DNA of 56,124 bases. It comes from JAKJGA01 sp029554345 (lineage in GTDB: Bacteria > Spirochaetota > UBA4802 > JAFGJZ01). The notes below the pieces were generated by a model. The model was given only the letters and a program-made list of their open reading frames with translations, had not been told where the DNA came from and ran no database searches. The stretch spans positions 1 through 56,124 of the forward strand of contig DAOPBR010000014.1 of NCBI GenBank assembly GCA_035395685.1. The letters run 5' to 3'. The position numbers were made by a program, and so were the translations under genes. This document shows positions 32,291 through 41,278 of the stretch, piece after piece; the first letter of the stretch is position 1; the number at the start of each line of letters is the position of its first letter.

Positions 32291-33947
32291 TAATTTTAAC
32301 TAAAGTAACTTTGTTTCCCTTTTCACTGTAGCTGATTTCGTCGAATATGCCATGTGCCATTGTTATGCCTTTTCCGCGGCTTTCTTCGGTTATAATTTTG
32401 TTGTCTTTAATCGATGCCAAAATTTTTCTGTGATCAAAACCGTTTCCTTCATCTTCAACTTCAAATACAGCCTTTTTAGAAAAAAGATACATTCTTATTA
32501 TTACTTTTTTTGCTGAAAAGGGTTCTTCATTTTGTTTCTTTGCTATAAAATCGATATAGTCGGATTTTTCTGAAATTCTGGTTTTTTCTTCATAAGATAT
32601 TCCTAGATTTCCGTGTTCAATGGCGTTGATAATAATCTCGCGAAGGCCGATTCTGATGTTGGTGACTTCATATGAAGTCATGTATTTTGAGAGATTTTCA
32701 ACAAGAGATTTGCTGATATCTTCGGCCGTACTGAAATCATTTCCGATTACATATTTTCTTGATTCCTCTTCGAGATAACGTGCTGCCTTATTCTCAGGGA
32801 TAGGGGAGGCTTTAATTATTATTTCTTTTTCGTTATCAACATCAACAGGTTCGAACCGCACTGAATATTCTCTGGGCGGTGTATTCTTTGAATATAGAAA
32901 GCAGTTGAAAGTTATAGGCTTTCCGGCATCAGCTGATTTTTTTAATTTATTTTTTATCATTTGAAATTCAATATGATTTGAATCTTTGTCTATATGAATA
33001 ATATCCATAAATTTCATTAAACTGAAATCAGAATCAGTAAGTTTTAATTCTCTCTGAGCCGCATAATTTGAACTTAAAAAAATGAAATCTTTATTAATTG
33101 AAAATATGAAGTCGTTGGTTCTCTCTACGAGTATCCGGTATTTTCTTTCGGATACGGCGATGATATGATGGGCAGCCTCGACTTTTTTGGCGACATTGAC
33201 ATAATGAACAATCAATCCGGCTATTACGGATAGAGCGAAAAATGTAATTCCTAATGAAAACCTGGAAAAATATTCATTCGGCAAAAAATCATAATTGATT
33301 CCTTTGTAGACGAAGATTGAATCAATTAAGCCGCCGGCAATTGCAACGAGCATTCCGATAAGCGGATAAATCAGATACGATACGTGTTCCCGCTTGCGCA
33401 GTATGCTTGCAATTGAGAAGAAAGCATAGAAGCTGCATATGGCAAGCATTCCGTCTCTTATTATGTAGAGAATCCCTTCCGATCCTCTTCCGAAATCCGC
33501 TTCGTTTATCATCCATGTAGTTTTTCTGGTTTGAGAAGAAATAAAGGCGTCAGGAAAAAAGAAAACCGATAAAAGGCAAATCATTGCAAAAACAAATCCC
33601 GCCGTTGAAATGATGTTGTTTATCTTAAGTCTTGTATCTTTTAATTCAAGCATTTGTCCTAGAATATAAGGAACGCCGAAAACGAAAAAAGCTCCTGCGG
33701 TTTGTTCTATCTGATGGAAGTGAATTGATAACTGCCAATTTCTGCCGAGACCCCCGATTGAGATGATCAGCACTTCGGATGCAACGAAGACGAATGCACA
33801 AAGGCACAAAAATCCCATTGTAGCATAAAGTTTTGATTTGTATCTGGCAGAGAGGTAAAGAGATATTGTAAGCCCGATCATAAGCATTCCGGTGCAGATG
33901 GACGGAATGAGAAGCTGAATCAGGGTGATTGGTCTTTCAAACTGCAT
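32271..33947 (-). CDS. 7TM-PAS-HATPase sensor protein without a HisKA domain
   Basis: 558 residues. Eight or so hydrophobic helices fill residues 1-250, then a PAS domain (about 270-385: 'YRILVERTNDFIFSINKDFIF'), then a HATPase of the RsbW/anti-sigma type (about 410-555): 'LREIIINAIEHGNLG' (N box) and 'VEDEGNGFDHRKI' plus 'SRGKGITMAHGIFDEI' (G boxes). There is no dimerisation/phospho-acceptor His region, so it is probably a membrane serine-kinase/anti-sigma-like switch, not a histidine kinase. Proteins of this layout are frequent in spirochaetes. No partner anti-anti-sigma gene is nearby. Confidence 0.85.
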   Translation of the reverse strand: MQFERPITLIQLLIPSICTGMLMIGLTISLYLSARYKSKLYATMGFLCLCAFVFVASEVLIISIGGLGRNWQLSIHFHQIEQTAGAFFVFGVPYILGQMLELKDTRLKINNIISTAGFVFAMICLLSVFFFPDAFISSQTRKTTWMINEADFGRGSEGILYIIRDGMLAICSFYAFFSIASILRKREHVSYLIYPLIGMLVAIAGGLIDSIFVYKGINYDFLPNEYFSRFSLGITFFALSVIAGLIVHYVNVAKKVEAAHHIIAVSERKYRILVERTNDFIFSINKDFIFLSSNYAAQRELKLTDSDFSLMKFMDIIHIDKDSNHIEFQMIKNKLKKSADAGKPITFNCFLYSKNTPPREYSVRFEPVDVDNEKEIIIKASPIPENKAARYLEEESRKYVIGNDFSTAEDISKSLVENLSKYMTSYEVTNIRIGLREIIINAIEHGNLGISYEEKTRISEKSDYIDFIAKKQNEEPFSAKKVIIRMYLFSKKAVFEVEDEGNGFDHRKILASIKDNKIITEESRGKGITMAHGIFDEISYSEKGNKVTLVKIINSSTR

Positions 33948-34315
33948 AATCTTGACCTCGTATATCAGTGCCTTCAGTCAAAGAGAGTGTTGCAAAGCAT
34001 AACTTAAGCAGTATGAAGCGGATTAGAGTGATTGTCAATATTATAATCCGGANNNNNNNNNNNNNNNNNNNNNNNNNNNNNNNNNNNNNNNNNNNNNNNN
34101 NNNNNNNNNNNNNNNNNNNNNNNNNNNNNNNNNNNNNNNNNNNNNNNNNNNNCATAACTTAAGCAGTATGAAGCGGATTAGAGTGATTGTCAATATTATA
34201 ATCCGGACAAGAAGTTGATCCGGCAAGTTAATTTATCCGGCGGATTTACCGACTTCGGAAAATATGAAGTTGCGGTTAGGGTCTCTTTTTTCCTTGACAT
34301 TTGTTTTGAATAGAG
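33948..34315. other. Intergenic region with a probably artificial 100-N gap
   Basis: The region between the sensor gene and the cyclase holds no gene. N fill 34053-34152. Bases 33998-34052 are repeated exactly at 34153-34207. A TTGACA hexamer lies at 34294-34299 but no good -10 box follows at normal spacing. Confidence 0.8.
33998..34207. repeat. Exact 55-bp direct repeat flanking the gap
   Basis: The 55 bases before the N run (33998-34052, CATAACTTAAGC... to ...ATCCGGA) are identical to the 55 bases after it (34153-34207). A length of exactly 55 equals a common de Bruijn k-mer, so the contigs most likely overlap here and the N run should be removed. Confidence 0.9.
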
Positions 34316-34579
34316 ATGAATAATTGCACCATGAAAATTAGTCCATTTGCTTTAAAGAAAATCCGCGATGGTTTTTCCGTTGTTATTCTCAGTATATTTC
34401 TCGGCGGTTTGTTCGCATTTATAATGAGTATAGCCGTTTCCGGATATTTTAATCTGCATGAGGACTTCAGATATCTTCTCCTTGGATCATTGACCGGTTT
34501 CGGAGTATCTTTCGGAATTCTTCTTTTGAATGAATTTTATCTGAAACGCAGAGCGCGGCCTCTTTGGTTTCTCTTCTAG
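34316..34579 (+). pseudogene. N-terminal membrane part of a class III adenylate cyclase, frameshifted
   Basis: 87 residues with two hydrophobic helices ('VILSIFLGGLFAFIMSIAV', 'LLLGSLTGFGVSFGILLL') ending '...RRARPLWFLF' at a TAG. The next frame continues the same protein with further helices 'LVTPFLQTALISFVYAFVFISLL'. The shift is one base, somewhere in 34534-34577, most easily at the TTTCTCTTC run at 34568-34576. No heptanucleotide slippery site is evident. This is either a real loss of frame or a one-base sequencing/assembly error. Confidence 0.7.
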
Positions 34580-35367
34580 TCACTCCTTTTCTGCAGACGG
34601 CTTTAATCAGTTTCGTTTACGCATTCGTGTTTATATCGCTTCTTGGTTGTGAATCTTTTTGGAAAGATTCGTATTTATTTCAGACCGTTGCTTTTTCTCT
34701 TATCCTTACTGTCTTGGCAAATCTTTATGCCGACATAGAGCGTCTTTTGGGACGTCATGTTCTCAAGGGTCTTCTTTTCGGAACATACAGCCGTCCTAAA
34801 AATGAAAACCGTTTTGTCATGTTTCTTGATTTAGCTGGTTCAACTGCAGCTGCTGAACGTCTTGGTCCGCTGAAGTTTCACGCCTTTTTGAATGATTTTT
34901 TCTGCGATATCGCACGTCCAATAATCAATCACGGCGGCGAAATTTATAAGTATGTGGGAGATGAAGTAATAATCACATGGCAGGAAAAATACGCCGGATC
35001 GGCTCACGATCCGTTGACGGTTTTTTTTGATATTGATGATGTTGTAAGAAAAAGACACAATTATTATACGGCCCGTTACGGTTTGATTCCGAAATTCAGA
35101 GCGGGTCTGCATTTCGGCACTATTGTTGCGGGAGAGATGGGTTTAACGCGTCAGGAAATAGCTTATTCCGGCGATGTTATGAACACTGCCGCGAGAATTC
35201 AGTCTGAATGCCGCTTGAGAAATGAAATTTTTCTTGTTTCTGATGATGCTCTTTCGCGCCTTAAAGAGAGAGCTGATTTTCCGTCTTCTGTTATTATTGT
35301 TTCTCATGGTACGGTTTCTCTTCGCGGCAAAAGCTCTGAACTGGCTATATCATCAGTCCGTTTGTAG
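34564..35367 (+). CDS. Class III adenylate/guanylate cyclase, catalytic part (frameshift partner)
   Basis: Up to 267 residues: two more membrane helices (about 5-60), then a complete class III cyclase domain (about 80-262). Metal aspartates are in 'FLDLAGSTAAAERLG' and 'YKYVGDEVIITW'; 'AGLHFGTIVAGEMG' and 'AYSGDVMNTAARIQ' supply the transition-state Asn/Arg. Four-to-six-helix cyclases of this kind are common in Leptospira. The TTG at 34564 has no ribosome site, which supports one broken gene covering 34316-35367. Confidence 0.82.
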   Translation: MVSLLVTPFLQTALISFVYAFVFISLLGCESFWKDSYLFQTVAFSLILTVLANLYADIERLLGRHVLKGLLFGTYSRPKNENRFVMFLDLAGSTAAAERLGPLKFHAFLNDFFCDIARPIINHGGEIYKYVGDEVIITWQEKYAGSAHDPLTVFFDIDDVVRKRHNYYTARYGLIPKFRAGLHFGTIVAGEMGLTRQEIAYSGDVMNTAARIQSECRLRNEIFLVSDDALSRLKERADFPSSVIIVSHGTVSLRGKSSELAISSVRL

Positions 35368-35629
35368 AAATTTCTTTTAAATTATGCAAACTATATTACT
35401 CCATGTCTTGAAAAATAAATATTGAAGTCGAAATGTTCAATTAATTTTTTTTAATTCTAAATTGCGCAATAGAAAAAAACTAATTAGTAAATACACTCTG
35501 TCGGGCATCAGCTTTTAGAGTATTATGCAATATAGAAAAAAATATACACTTTATAGTTGACAAAATACTCTAATAAATTGTTTTAAATATATTCGGATAG
35601 CCGAAAATTAAAAAATAGTAAGAGGAATT

Positions 35630-36232
35630 ATGAAACACTTTAAAGTAATGATAAGCTTGATAGCTATCGCTTTCGCGTTTGCTTCATGCGGTGATGACAC
35701 TAGCAGTAATGATGATCCGCCTGCTCTTTCAGGTGAAAATCTAAAAATTACAGAATTAGTTGATAAGGCTGTAGGTGATGCAGTTAACGAAGCGCTTGCG
35801 TCGCCTGTTACCAAAATTGTCGGGGAAATAGTATCTGTCAGTAAAGATGGGGAGGATATTAATTATTCAAACGGTGACGGCTCTCTCAAAATTACCGGAA
35901 CAATGGAAAATGTTAAAATCGTTATGAAAGAGTTTACTTCAAATATTACCGAAGAAAACGGTACAAAGCATATTGTTAAAATGTCCGGAACACTCACAAA
36001 AAAAGAAACTCATGTTAAAGAAACCCATAGTTCGGTTATCGTTAAAAATGGTATTCTTGATGTTACTTTTGATGATGCTGAACATACTCTCGGTTTTAAT
36101 TACACAGAAACAGAAGATTATTCTAAAATGGATGATGAGGGAAATCTTCCTTATTCAATAGAAGGAACAATTACTTTTGACGGAACTGAGTATGCTTACA
36201 AGAAAAGCGATAAGAAAAATCTGGAGAACTAA
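35630..36232 (+). CDS. Lipoprotein of unknown function
   Basis: 200 residues. The lipobox ends FASC (Cys20), followed by an Asp/Ser-rich tether. The rest is a beta-rich domain with many Lys/Glu/Thr ('GSLKITGTMENVKIVMKEFTSNIT') and no recognised motif. AGAGGA lies before the ATG. Upstream, 262 AT-rich bases contain TTGACA near 35558 but no convincing -10. Confidence 0.65.
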   Translation: MKHFKVMISLIAIAFAFASCGDDTSSNDDPPALSGENLKITELVDKAVGDAVNEALASPVTKIVGEIVSVSKDGEDINYSNGDGSLKITGTMENVKIVMKEFTSNITEENGTKHIVKMSGTLTKKETHVKETHSSVIVKNGILDVTFDDAEHTLGFNYTETEDYSKMDDEGNLPYSIEGTITFDGTEYAYKKSDKKNLEN

Positions 36233-36244
36233 TAGTTTTATTCA

Positions 36245-36292
36245 CTGCTATTGCCATTTCGCATATGTTAATATGCGGAGTGGTGATAGCAG
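36245..36292 (+). terminator. Long imperfect hairpin after the lipoprotein gene
   Basis: CTGCTAT...ATAGCAG (36245-36251 with 36286-36292) encloses a CCA/TGG pair and GCATAT-gtta-ATATGC at the tip. There is no T run, so it may be an RNA 3' end stabiliser and not a classic terminator. Confidence 0.45.
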
Positions 36293-36337
36293 CAAAATAT
36301 TTGCAATCTGCGTTCATCTGCAATAAAAAAGAAAAAA

Positions 36338-36625
36338 TCATGATAATCCGTCAATAACATCCTTTAAAGCAAAAGTTCCGTTTATAGCAGCAGGAAAACC
36401 GGCAAAAACACTTATCAAGAGCATTATCTCATTTATTTCATCTGTCTTTAATTCTATATTGATTCCGGCTTTTATGTGAAATCTTAGTTGTGATGAGGCA
36501 TTTCCCATAGCTGTAAGCGCCGCAATTGTTGCAATCTGTCGGTGTTTTTTTTCAAAGAGCCCGAAACAGTTTGTCCGTGAAATGAACCAATTGGATAAAT
36601 CCGGGTTTACTGAATAAGGGAAATT
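36338..36625 (-). pseudogene. Carboxymuconolactone decarboxylase family remnant
   Basis: The minus strand has a 95-codon open frame without a start codon that ends TGA at 36338. It reads 'PDLSNWFISRTNCFGLF', then 'IATIAALTAMGNASSQLRFHIKAG' and 'EINEIMLLISVFAGFPAAIN', which is the conserved core of the CMD/AhpD-like family (peroxidatic or decarboxylase fold). The active CxxC pair is not seen. The first 20-40 residues are missing and a stop (36626-36628) precedes it. It fills the otherwise empty space between two lipoprotein-type genes. Confidence 0.65.
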
Positions 36626-36702
36626 TTATCATAAAGTTAAATATATTGACAAATTTCAGCAATGTTCGGAAATTTCCTTAATATTATTACTTGGAGTTCT
36701 CA

Positions 36703-37269
36703 TTGAAGAAAACCTTTGCAATATTACTTCTTTTCCTTTCTATGGTGATGCTTTGGGAAGATTTATCCGCTTCAAATCTTCGAAGAAAAGATGATTTTAT
36801 GAAGCCGCAAGCCGGTATCTGGTTCGGTCCGGGGATGCCTCTTTTTGAGCTGTATGACAAGGTTGAGCCAGCTCTTGGCGGCGGAGCCTTTTTTCGATTG
36901 AATACGCCGTTGACTTATTTTAAAGTCGGTGGAGAGGTTGGTTATCAGAAGCATAGATCCCAGGGGGTCAATGCTATTTCCCTTGTTCCGATTTATGGTA
37001 ATCTTCTTTTTTTACTTCCTATAAAGTTCCCGATGAATTTTCAGTTTAAACTTGGTGCCGGCGGAGTAAAAGTATATATCAAACCTGAAGAAAAAGAACA
37101 GTTTGATCCGCTTTTTATGGCTGGTCTTGAAGTTTCATTTATGGCAGGAAGAATGGTAAATTTCGGTCTTCGTTTTGATTACATGGTTATTTACGAAAAA
37201 CATATTTCGGGAGCAAAGTACAACGGATACTTTTTTAATACAGGATTAACATTATATTTTAACTTATGA
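36703..37269 (+). CDS. Outer-membrane beta-barrel-like protein
   Basis: 188 residues. The signal peptide is MKKTFAILLLFLSMVML... ending near DLSAS. Barrel-like strands follow ('AGIWFGPGMPLFEL', 'FKVGGEVGYQKH', 'FQFKLGAGGVKVYIKP', 'VNFGLRFDYMVIYEK', 'GYFFNTGLTLYFNL'), with aromatic ends. TTG at 36703 is preferred because GGAG lies 6 bases upstream; a TTG at 36691 contains that site. ATGA overlap with the next lipoprotein gene. Confidence 0.72.
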   Translation: MKKTFAILLLFLSMVMLWEDLSASNLRRKDDFMKPQAGIWFGPGMPLFELYDKVEPALGGGAFFRLNTPLTYFKVGGEVGYQKHRSQGVNAISLVPIYGNLLFLLPIKFPMNFQFKLGAGGVKVYIKPEEKEQFDPLFMAGLEVSFMAGRMVNFGLRFDYMVIYEKHISGAKYNGYFFNTGLTLYFNL

Positions 37270-38255
37270 AAAAAAATAAACTTTTATTACTGACACTGAT
37301 TTTATTGCCGCTTTTCTTTACTTCATCGTGCGGCGATGATCCTTTGATAACTGAACTTGTGGAAAACAGAGTTAAGGTTCTTCTTAAGGGAACATTTGAA
37401 TCTGACGACAGTGTTCCGGCATGGAGTGTTTCCGGGCCAAGTGTTTTCTATCTTGATATTTCCGAGATTCGTGCTGACGGAGATAAATTCGCAAATTACA
37501 GATATGTTGATTCAATTCCCCTGAATGAAACAAATGGTTTCTTTAACGGGCAGGGGCTCAACTATAAAAGCGATGATCTTTATATTGATGAAAAATATGA
37601 TAACCTTCAATTGTATATCCGCAAGATGGGTTTCGACAATGTATCTCCTTCAACTAATACGTTTTACTTTAATGGCAAAGACGTTCCGGGATATGATTTC
37701 AATTTAAAACAGATTTATTTGGAAAGCGGTCCTGATGAAGATGATACAAATCTGGTTTTTCCTCTGTTGGCTCCTGTTGCAGGTTCAATCAATTATGACG
37801 GAGAGGGAGAATGGGTTGTTGAAGTTCGGGTGGTAATTAAAAATAATATCAAGCAGTATTCAACTTCAGACGGAATTACATTCTGGGCGATTGAGGATAA
37901 TATAAATGATGTAAGTAATGAATCTTCTGTCGGATATATCGGCGGTAATCTTGCTGCAATTGCGTATGCTTATAAGAAAGATTATACAGGTACAATCACT
38001 GTTCCTTCAGCTACTGATTATTTGGTAGCGATTCCTGCAGAGGATGACATCTCCGAGTATGTCAGCGGAAAGATACCTCCGTATATTACCAATCAAACTG
38101 GTGTGCTTAAAAATATACCTGTGGGCGTTCCGATGAATGTGTTTACGACAAGTTTATCCCAAACAAACATTCTTAAGCAGACTACATCTACACATTATAT
38201 TCCTGTGGCAACTGATGTAATTTTGACGGTTCCGGAGGAAAACGCCTCTTATTGA
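37266..38255 (+). CDS. Lipoprotein partner of the barrel protein, unknown function
   Basis: 329 residues. The lipobox TSSC (Cys22) is followed by GDDP. The remainder is a beta-sandwich-like protein ('PSVFYLDISEIRADG', 'FYFNGKDVPGYDFNLKQIYLE'), with no family I can name. Its start overlaps the barrel gene's stop, so the two are likely made together and may act as an outer-membrane pair. lysC begins 21 bases later and could be on the same transcript. Confidence 0.68.
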   Translation: MKKNKLLLLTLILLPLFFTSSCGDDPLITELVENRVKVLLKGTFESDDSVPAWSVSGPSVFYLDISEIRADGDKFANYRYVDSIPLNETNGFFNGQGLNYKSDDLYIDEKYDNLQLYIRKMGFDNVSPSTNTFYFNGKDVPGYDFNLKQIYLESGPDEDDTNLVFPLLAPVAGSINYDGEGEWVVEVRVVIKNNIKQYSTSDGITFWAIEDNINDVSNESSVGYIGGNLAAIAYAYKKDYTGTITVPSATDYLVAIPAEDDISEYVSGKIPPYITNQTGVLKNIPVGVPMNVFTTSLSQTNILKQTTSTHYIPVATDVILTVPEENASY

Positions 38256-38276
38256 TTCAATTTTGCTGGAGACTAT

Positions 38277-39494
38277 ATGAGTGAAAAAATAATCGTTCAG
38301 AAGTTCGGGGGAACCAGCGTGGGTTCTCCTGAGCGTATAAAAGCAGTAGCAGACAGAATAAAGAGCTATGTGGACAATGATTACAAGGTGATTGTTGTCG
38401 TATCCGCTATGGGAGATACAACCGATCATCTTATTGATCTCGCACAGAAGATCTGCACAAAGCCGAGTGCGAGAGAAATGGATATGCTTCTTTCAACAGG
38501 TGAGCAGGTATCGATTTCTCTTCTTGCGATGGCGCTTCATGAAATTAAAATTGAGGCTGTTTCTTTTACCGGTTCTCAAGTTAAAATGATAACAGACGGA
38601 GCACATTCGAATGCGCGTATCGTAAGTGTTGACGACAAGCGTTTGAAAAATGCTCTTGAAAAGCATTCTGTAATTGTTGTTGCAGGTTTTCAGGGCATCG
38701 ACGCAGACGAGAATATCACAACTCTCGGCAGAGGCGGTTCCGATACTTCCGCTGTTGCCCTTGCTGCAGCCTTGGGTGTACGTGACTGCGAAATATATAC
38801 AGATGTTGACGGAGTTTATACCGCCGATCCGCGTGTTGTCGGCGGAGCCCGCAAGCTCAATGAAATCAGTTATGACGAAATGCTTGAGCTCGCGCGTCTC
38901 GGTGCGGGTGTTCTTCATTCACGTTCTGTTGAGTTTGGGAAAAAGTATAATGTAAGAATTCATGTCCGTTCAAGTTTCAATAGAAACGAAGGAACAATTG
39001 TTAAACCCCGGGAGGAGATGATGGAAAAATTTACAATGAGCGGTGTTACTTCAAAATCAGATGAGGTAAAATTCAATATATACGGTATTCCTGATTGTCC
39101 GGGAATCGCACAGAAAATTTTCACTGTTCTCGGTGAAGAAAAAATATACGTGAATATGATTGTTCAGTCTACCGGAAAAGACGGAAAAGCGGATATATCT
39201 TTTACCGTTCTCAAAAAAGATATAGATAGAGTTAAGGCTATTTCAGAAAAAGTTAGAACTGAATTGAAAGGCGACGAAGTTACTTTTCAGGATAATATCG
39301 CCATCGTTTCGGCAGTAGGTGTGGGAATGCTTTCTTCTGCCGGAGTTGCAGGAAAACTTTTCAAGATACTTTCCGATCACAACATCAATATTCAGATGAT
39401 CTCAACTTCCGAAATCGGTATTTCGTGCGTAATAGATGAAATGTACGCGGAGCTTGCGGTTAAATCGATTCATAAAGAATTTATGGAGAAATAA
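38277..39494 (+). CDS. lysC: Aspartate kinase
   Basis: 405 residues. Phosphorylates aspartate, the first step to Lys/Thr/Met and diaminopimelate. 'IIVQKFGGTSVGSPERI', 'LLSTGEQVSISLLAMAL', 'TTLGRGGSDTSAVALAAAL' and 'IYTDVDGVYTADPRVV' mark the kinase domain. Two C-terminal ACT domains (about 260-400; 'GIPDCPGIAQKIFTVL' and 'GVAGKLFKILSDHNINIQMISTSE') bind feedback amino acids. GGAG is upstream at 38268. Confidence 0.97.
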   Translation: MSEKIIVQKFGGTSVGSPERIKAVADRIKSYVDNDYKVIVVVSAMGDTTDHLIDLAQKICTKPSAREMDMLLSTGEQVSISLLAMALHEIKIEAVSFTGSQVKMITDGAHSNARIVSVDDKRLKNALEKHSVIVVAGFQGIDADENITTLGRGGSDTSAVALAAALGVRDCEIYTDVDGVYTADPRVVGGARKLNEISYDEMLELARLGAGVLHSRSVEFGKKYNVRIHVRSSFNRNEGTIVKPREEMMEKFTMSGVTSKSDEVKFNIYGIPDCPGIAQKIFTVLGEEKIYVNMIVQSTGKDGKADISFTVLKKDIDRVKAISEKVRTELKGDEVTFQDNIAIVSAVGVGMLSSAGVAGKLFKILSDHNINIQMISTSEIGISCVIDEMYAELAVKSIHKEFMEK

Positions 39495-39499
39495 AACCG

Positions 39500-40603
39500 A
39501 TGATGACAATTGCCCTTTTATACGGAGGGAGAAGCGGAGAGCATGAAGTCTCATGCTGTTCTGCTGCTTCCGTTTACGATGCACTCGACAGATCAAAATA
39601 TAATGTAATAGCCGTTGCTGTAGATAAAGACGGCAAATGGTACCCTCAGAAAAACGCAGAATTCAAATCGGCTGAAGGCTTCGGAAGAGTTTTGGATATC
39701 AAGAGAGACGGTCTTTGGTTTGTTAATCATTTTCCTGAAAACGGAAAACTGGTCATAAGAAATTTTCAGTCAGGTGAAGAAATAACGGCGGATGCGGTTT
39801 TCCCGGTTATGCACGGAACTTATTGTGAGGACGGTACTCTTCAGGGACTTCTTGATTTGGCCGGTGTTCCGTATGTCGGTTCGGGTGTTCTCGGTTCAAG
39901 CGTCGGAATGGATAAAGATTTTGCGAAAAAGATTCTTGATGAATCTGGCATTCCGGTTGTTCCGTGGATTACTGTTGTTCCTTCTGATCTTGAAACTTCT
40001 TATGATTTTCTAATTGAAGAGCTCGAAATGGAACTTGGTTATCCGTGTTTTGTCAAGCCTGCCAATGCCGGTTCTTCTGTCGGAATAACAAAAGTAAAAA
40101 AAGAATCTGAACTGAAACCGGCGCTTCTTGCTGCTTTTGAGTATGACAGAAAAGTAATTATTGAAAAAGCTGTCAACTGCCGTGAAATAGAATGTGCTGT
40201 TATGGGTAATTCCGTTCCGAAAGCTTCCGTATTAGGTGAAATAAATTCAACACATGAATTTTATTCATACGAAGCCAAGTATATTGATTCACACGGAGCA
40301 GAGACGAAAATACCTGCTGATATTGATGATAAAATTACTGACGAAATAAGAGAATGCGCGGAACTGGCTTACGAAGCCTTGAATCTTGAAGGACTATCGC
40401 GGGTTGATTTTTTTCTCGATAAGGAATCAGGTGATTTTTACCTCAATGAAGTTAATACGTTGCCTGGATTTACATCCATCAGCATGTATCCGAAACTTTG
40501 GGAGAAAACAGGAGTGAATTATTCCGCTCTTCTTGACATGCTAATTGATTTGGCGCTTGAACGGCATAGAATCAGATCTGCATTGAAAGTGGATTTTTCA
40601 TAA
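39500..40603 (+). CDS. ddl: D-alanine--D-alanine ligase
   Basis: 367 residues, ATP-grasp enzyme making the D-Ala-D-Ala end of peptidoglycan stems. 'ALLYGGRSGEHEVSCCSAASV', 'PVMHGTYCEDGTLQGLLDLAGVPYVGSGVLGS', 'PCFVKPANAGSSVGI', 'REIECAVMG' and 'FYLNEVNTLPGFTSISMYPKLW' are all family motifs. The tyrosine/serine pattern in the omega loop ('FYSYEAKY') predicts D-Ala specificity, not D-lactate. Five bases after lysC. Confidence 0.97.
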   Translation: MMTIALLYGGRSGEHEVSCCSAASVYDALDRSKYNVIAVAVDKDGKWYPQKNAEFKSAEGFGRVLDIKRDGLWFVNHFPENGKLVIRNFQSGEEITADAVFPVMHGTYCEDGTLQGLLDLAGVPYVGSGVLGSSVGMDKDFAKKILDESGIPVVPWITVVPSDLETSYDFLIEELEMELGYPCFVKPANAGSSVGITKVKKESELKPALLAAFEYDRKVIIEKAVNCREIECAVMGNSVPKASVLGEINSTHEFYSYEAKYIDSHGAETKIPADIDDKITDEIRECAELAYEALNLEGLSRVDFFLDKESGDFYLNEVNTLPGFTSISMYPKLWEKTGVNYSALLDMLIDLALERHRIRSALKVDFS

Positions 40604-40623
40604 TTATATTTCTTGGAGGATTT

Positions 40624-41271
40624 ATGAATCTAATACTGCTTGGCGCACCCGGTGCCGGAAAAGGAACAGTTTCAAAACTGCTGGTTGAAAAAAAAGGCAT
40701 GGTGCAGATTTCAACCGGAGACATTCTCAGAGGGGCAATAAAAGAGGGAAGCGATCTCGGTAAAAAGGCTGAAGGTTTTATGACTAGAGGTGAACTTGTT
40801 CCTGATCAGCTGATTCTTGATATAATCGAAGAAAAACTTTCAAAGGAAAAATTCCCGAACGGTTTTATTCTGGACGGTTTTCCAAGAACAATACCGCAGG
40901 CCGAAGGTCTCAAAAAAATAATGTCGCGTCTTTCGATTAAGATAAATGCAGCCGTTGACTTGATTGTTGATGAAAATGAAATCGTTAAACGTCTTTCAAG
41001 CAGACGTACATGTTCAAATTCCGACTGTCAGGCGATATATAATGTGTTCTCGAAACCGACGAAAAAAGAAGGGGTATGCGATCTTTGCGGTTCTCCCGTT
41101 GTTCAGAGAAGTGATGAAACCGAAGATGCGATCAAAGTGCGCTTGAATACGTATAAAGAGAAAACGGCACCGCTTGTTGATTATTATAAGAATGAAGGAC
41201 TCTTAAAAAGCATTGACGCAAATAAGGGGTCCGATAAAGTTTGCGAATCGATCATTTCAACGATTGAATAA
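40624..41271 (+). CDS. adk: Adenylate kinase with zinc-type LID
   Basis: 215 residues. P-loop GAPGAGKGT (8-16), 'STGDILRGAI', 'FILDGFPRTIPQAEGL' and LID 'RRTCSNSDCQAIYNVF...GVCDLCGSPV', whose four cysteines form the structural zinc site seen in many non-enteric adenylate kinases. GGAGG precedes the ATG. Last protein gene of the lysC-ddl-adk row. Confidence 0.97.
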   Translation: MNLILLGAPGAGKGTVSKLLVEKKGMVQISTGDILRGAIKEGSDLGKKAEGFMTRGELVPDQLILDIIEEKLSKEKFPNGFILDGFPRTIPQAEGLKKIMSRLSIKINAAVDLIVDENEIVKRLSSRRTCSNSDCQAIYNVFSKPTKKEGVCDLCGSPVVQRSDETEDAIKVRLNTYKEKTAPLVDYYKNEGLLKSIDANKGSDKVCESIISTIE

Positions 41272-41278
41272 ATAAAAA

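Noticed and set aside
33937..34226. Short frames running across the N gap
   Set aside because: They depend on translating N and on the duplicated 55 bp, an assembly artefact.
34294..34322. TTGACA before the cyclase gene as a promoter
   Set aside because: No acceptable -10 hexamer at 15-19 bases; the -10 position would overlap the start codon.
34534..34577. Programmed -1 frameshift in the cyclase
   Set aside because: No X-XXY-YYZ slippery heptamer or obvious downstream stem; a plain indel is simpler.
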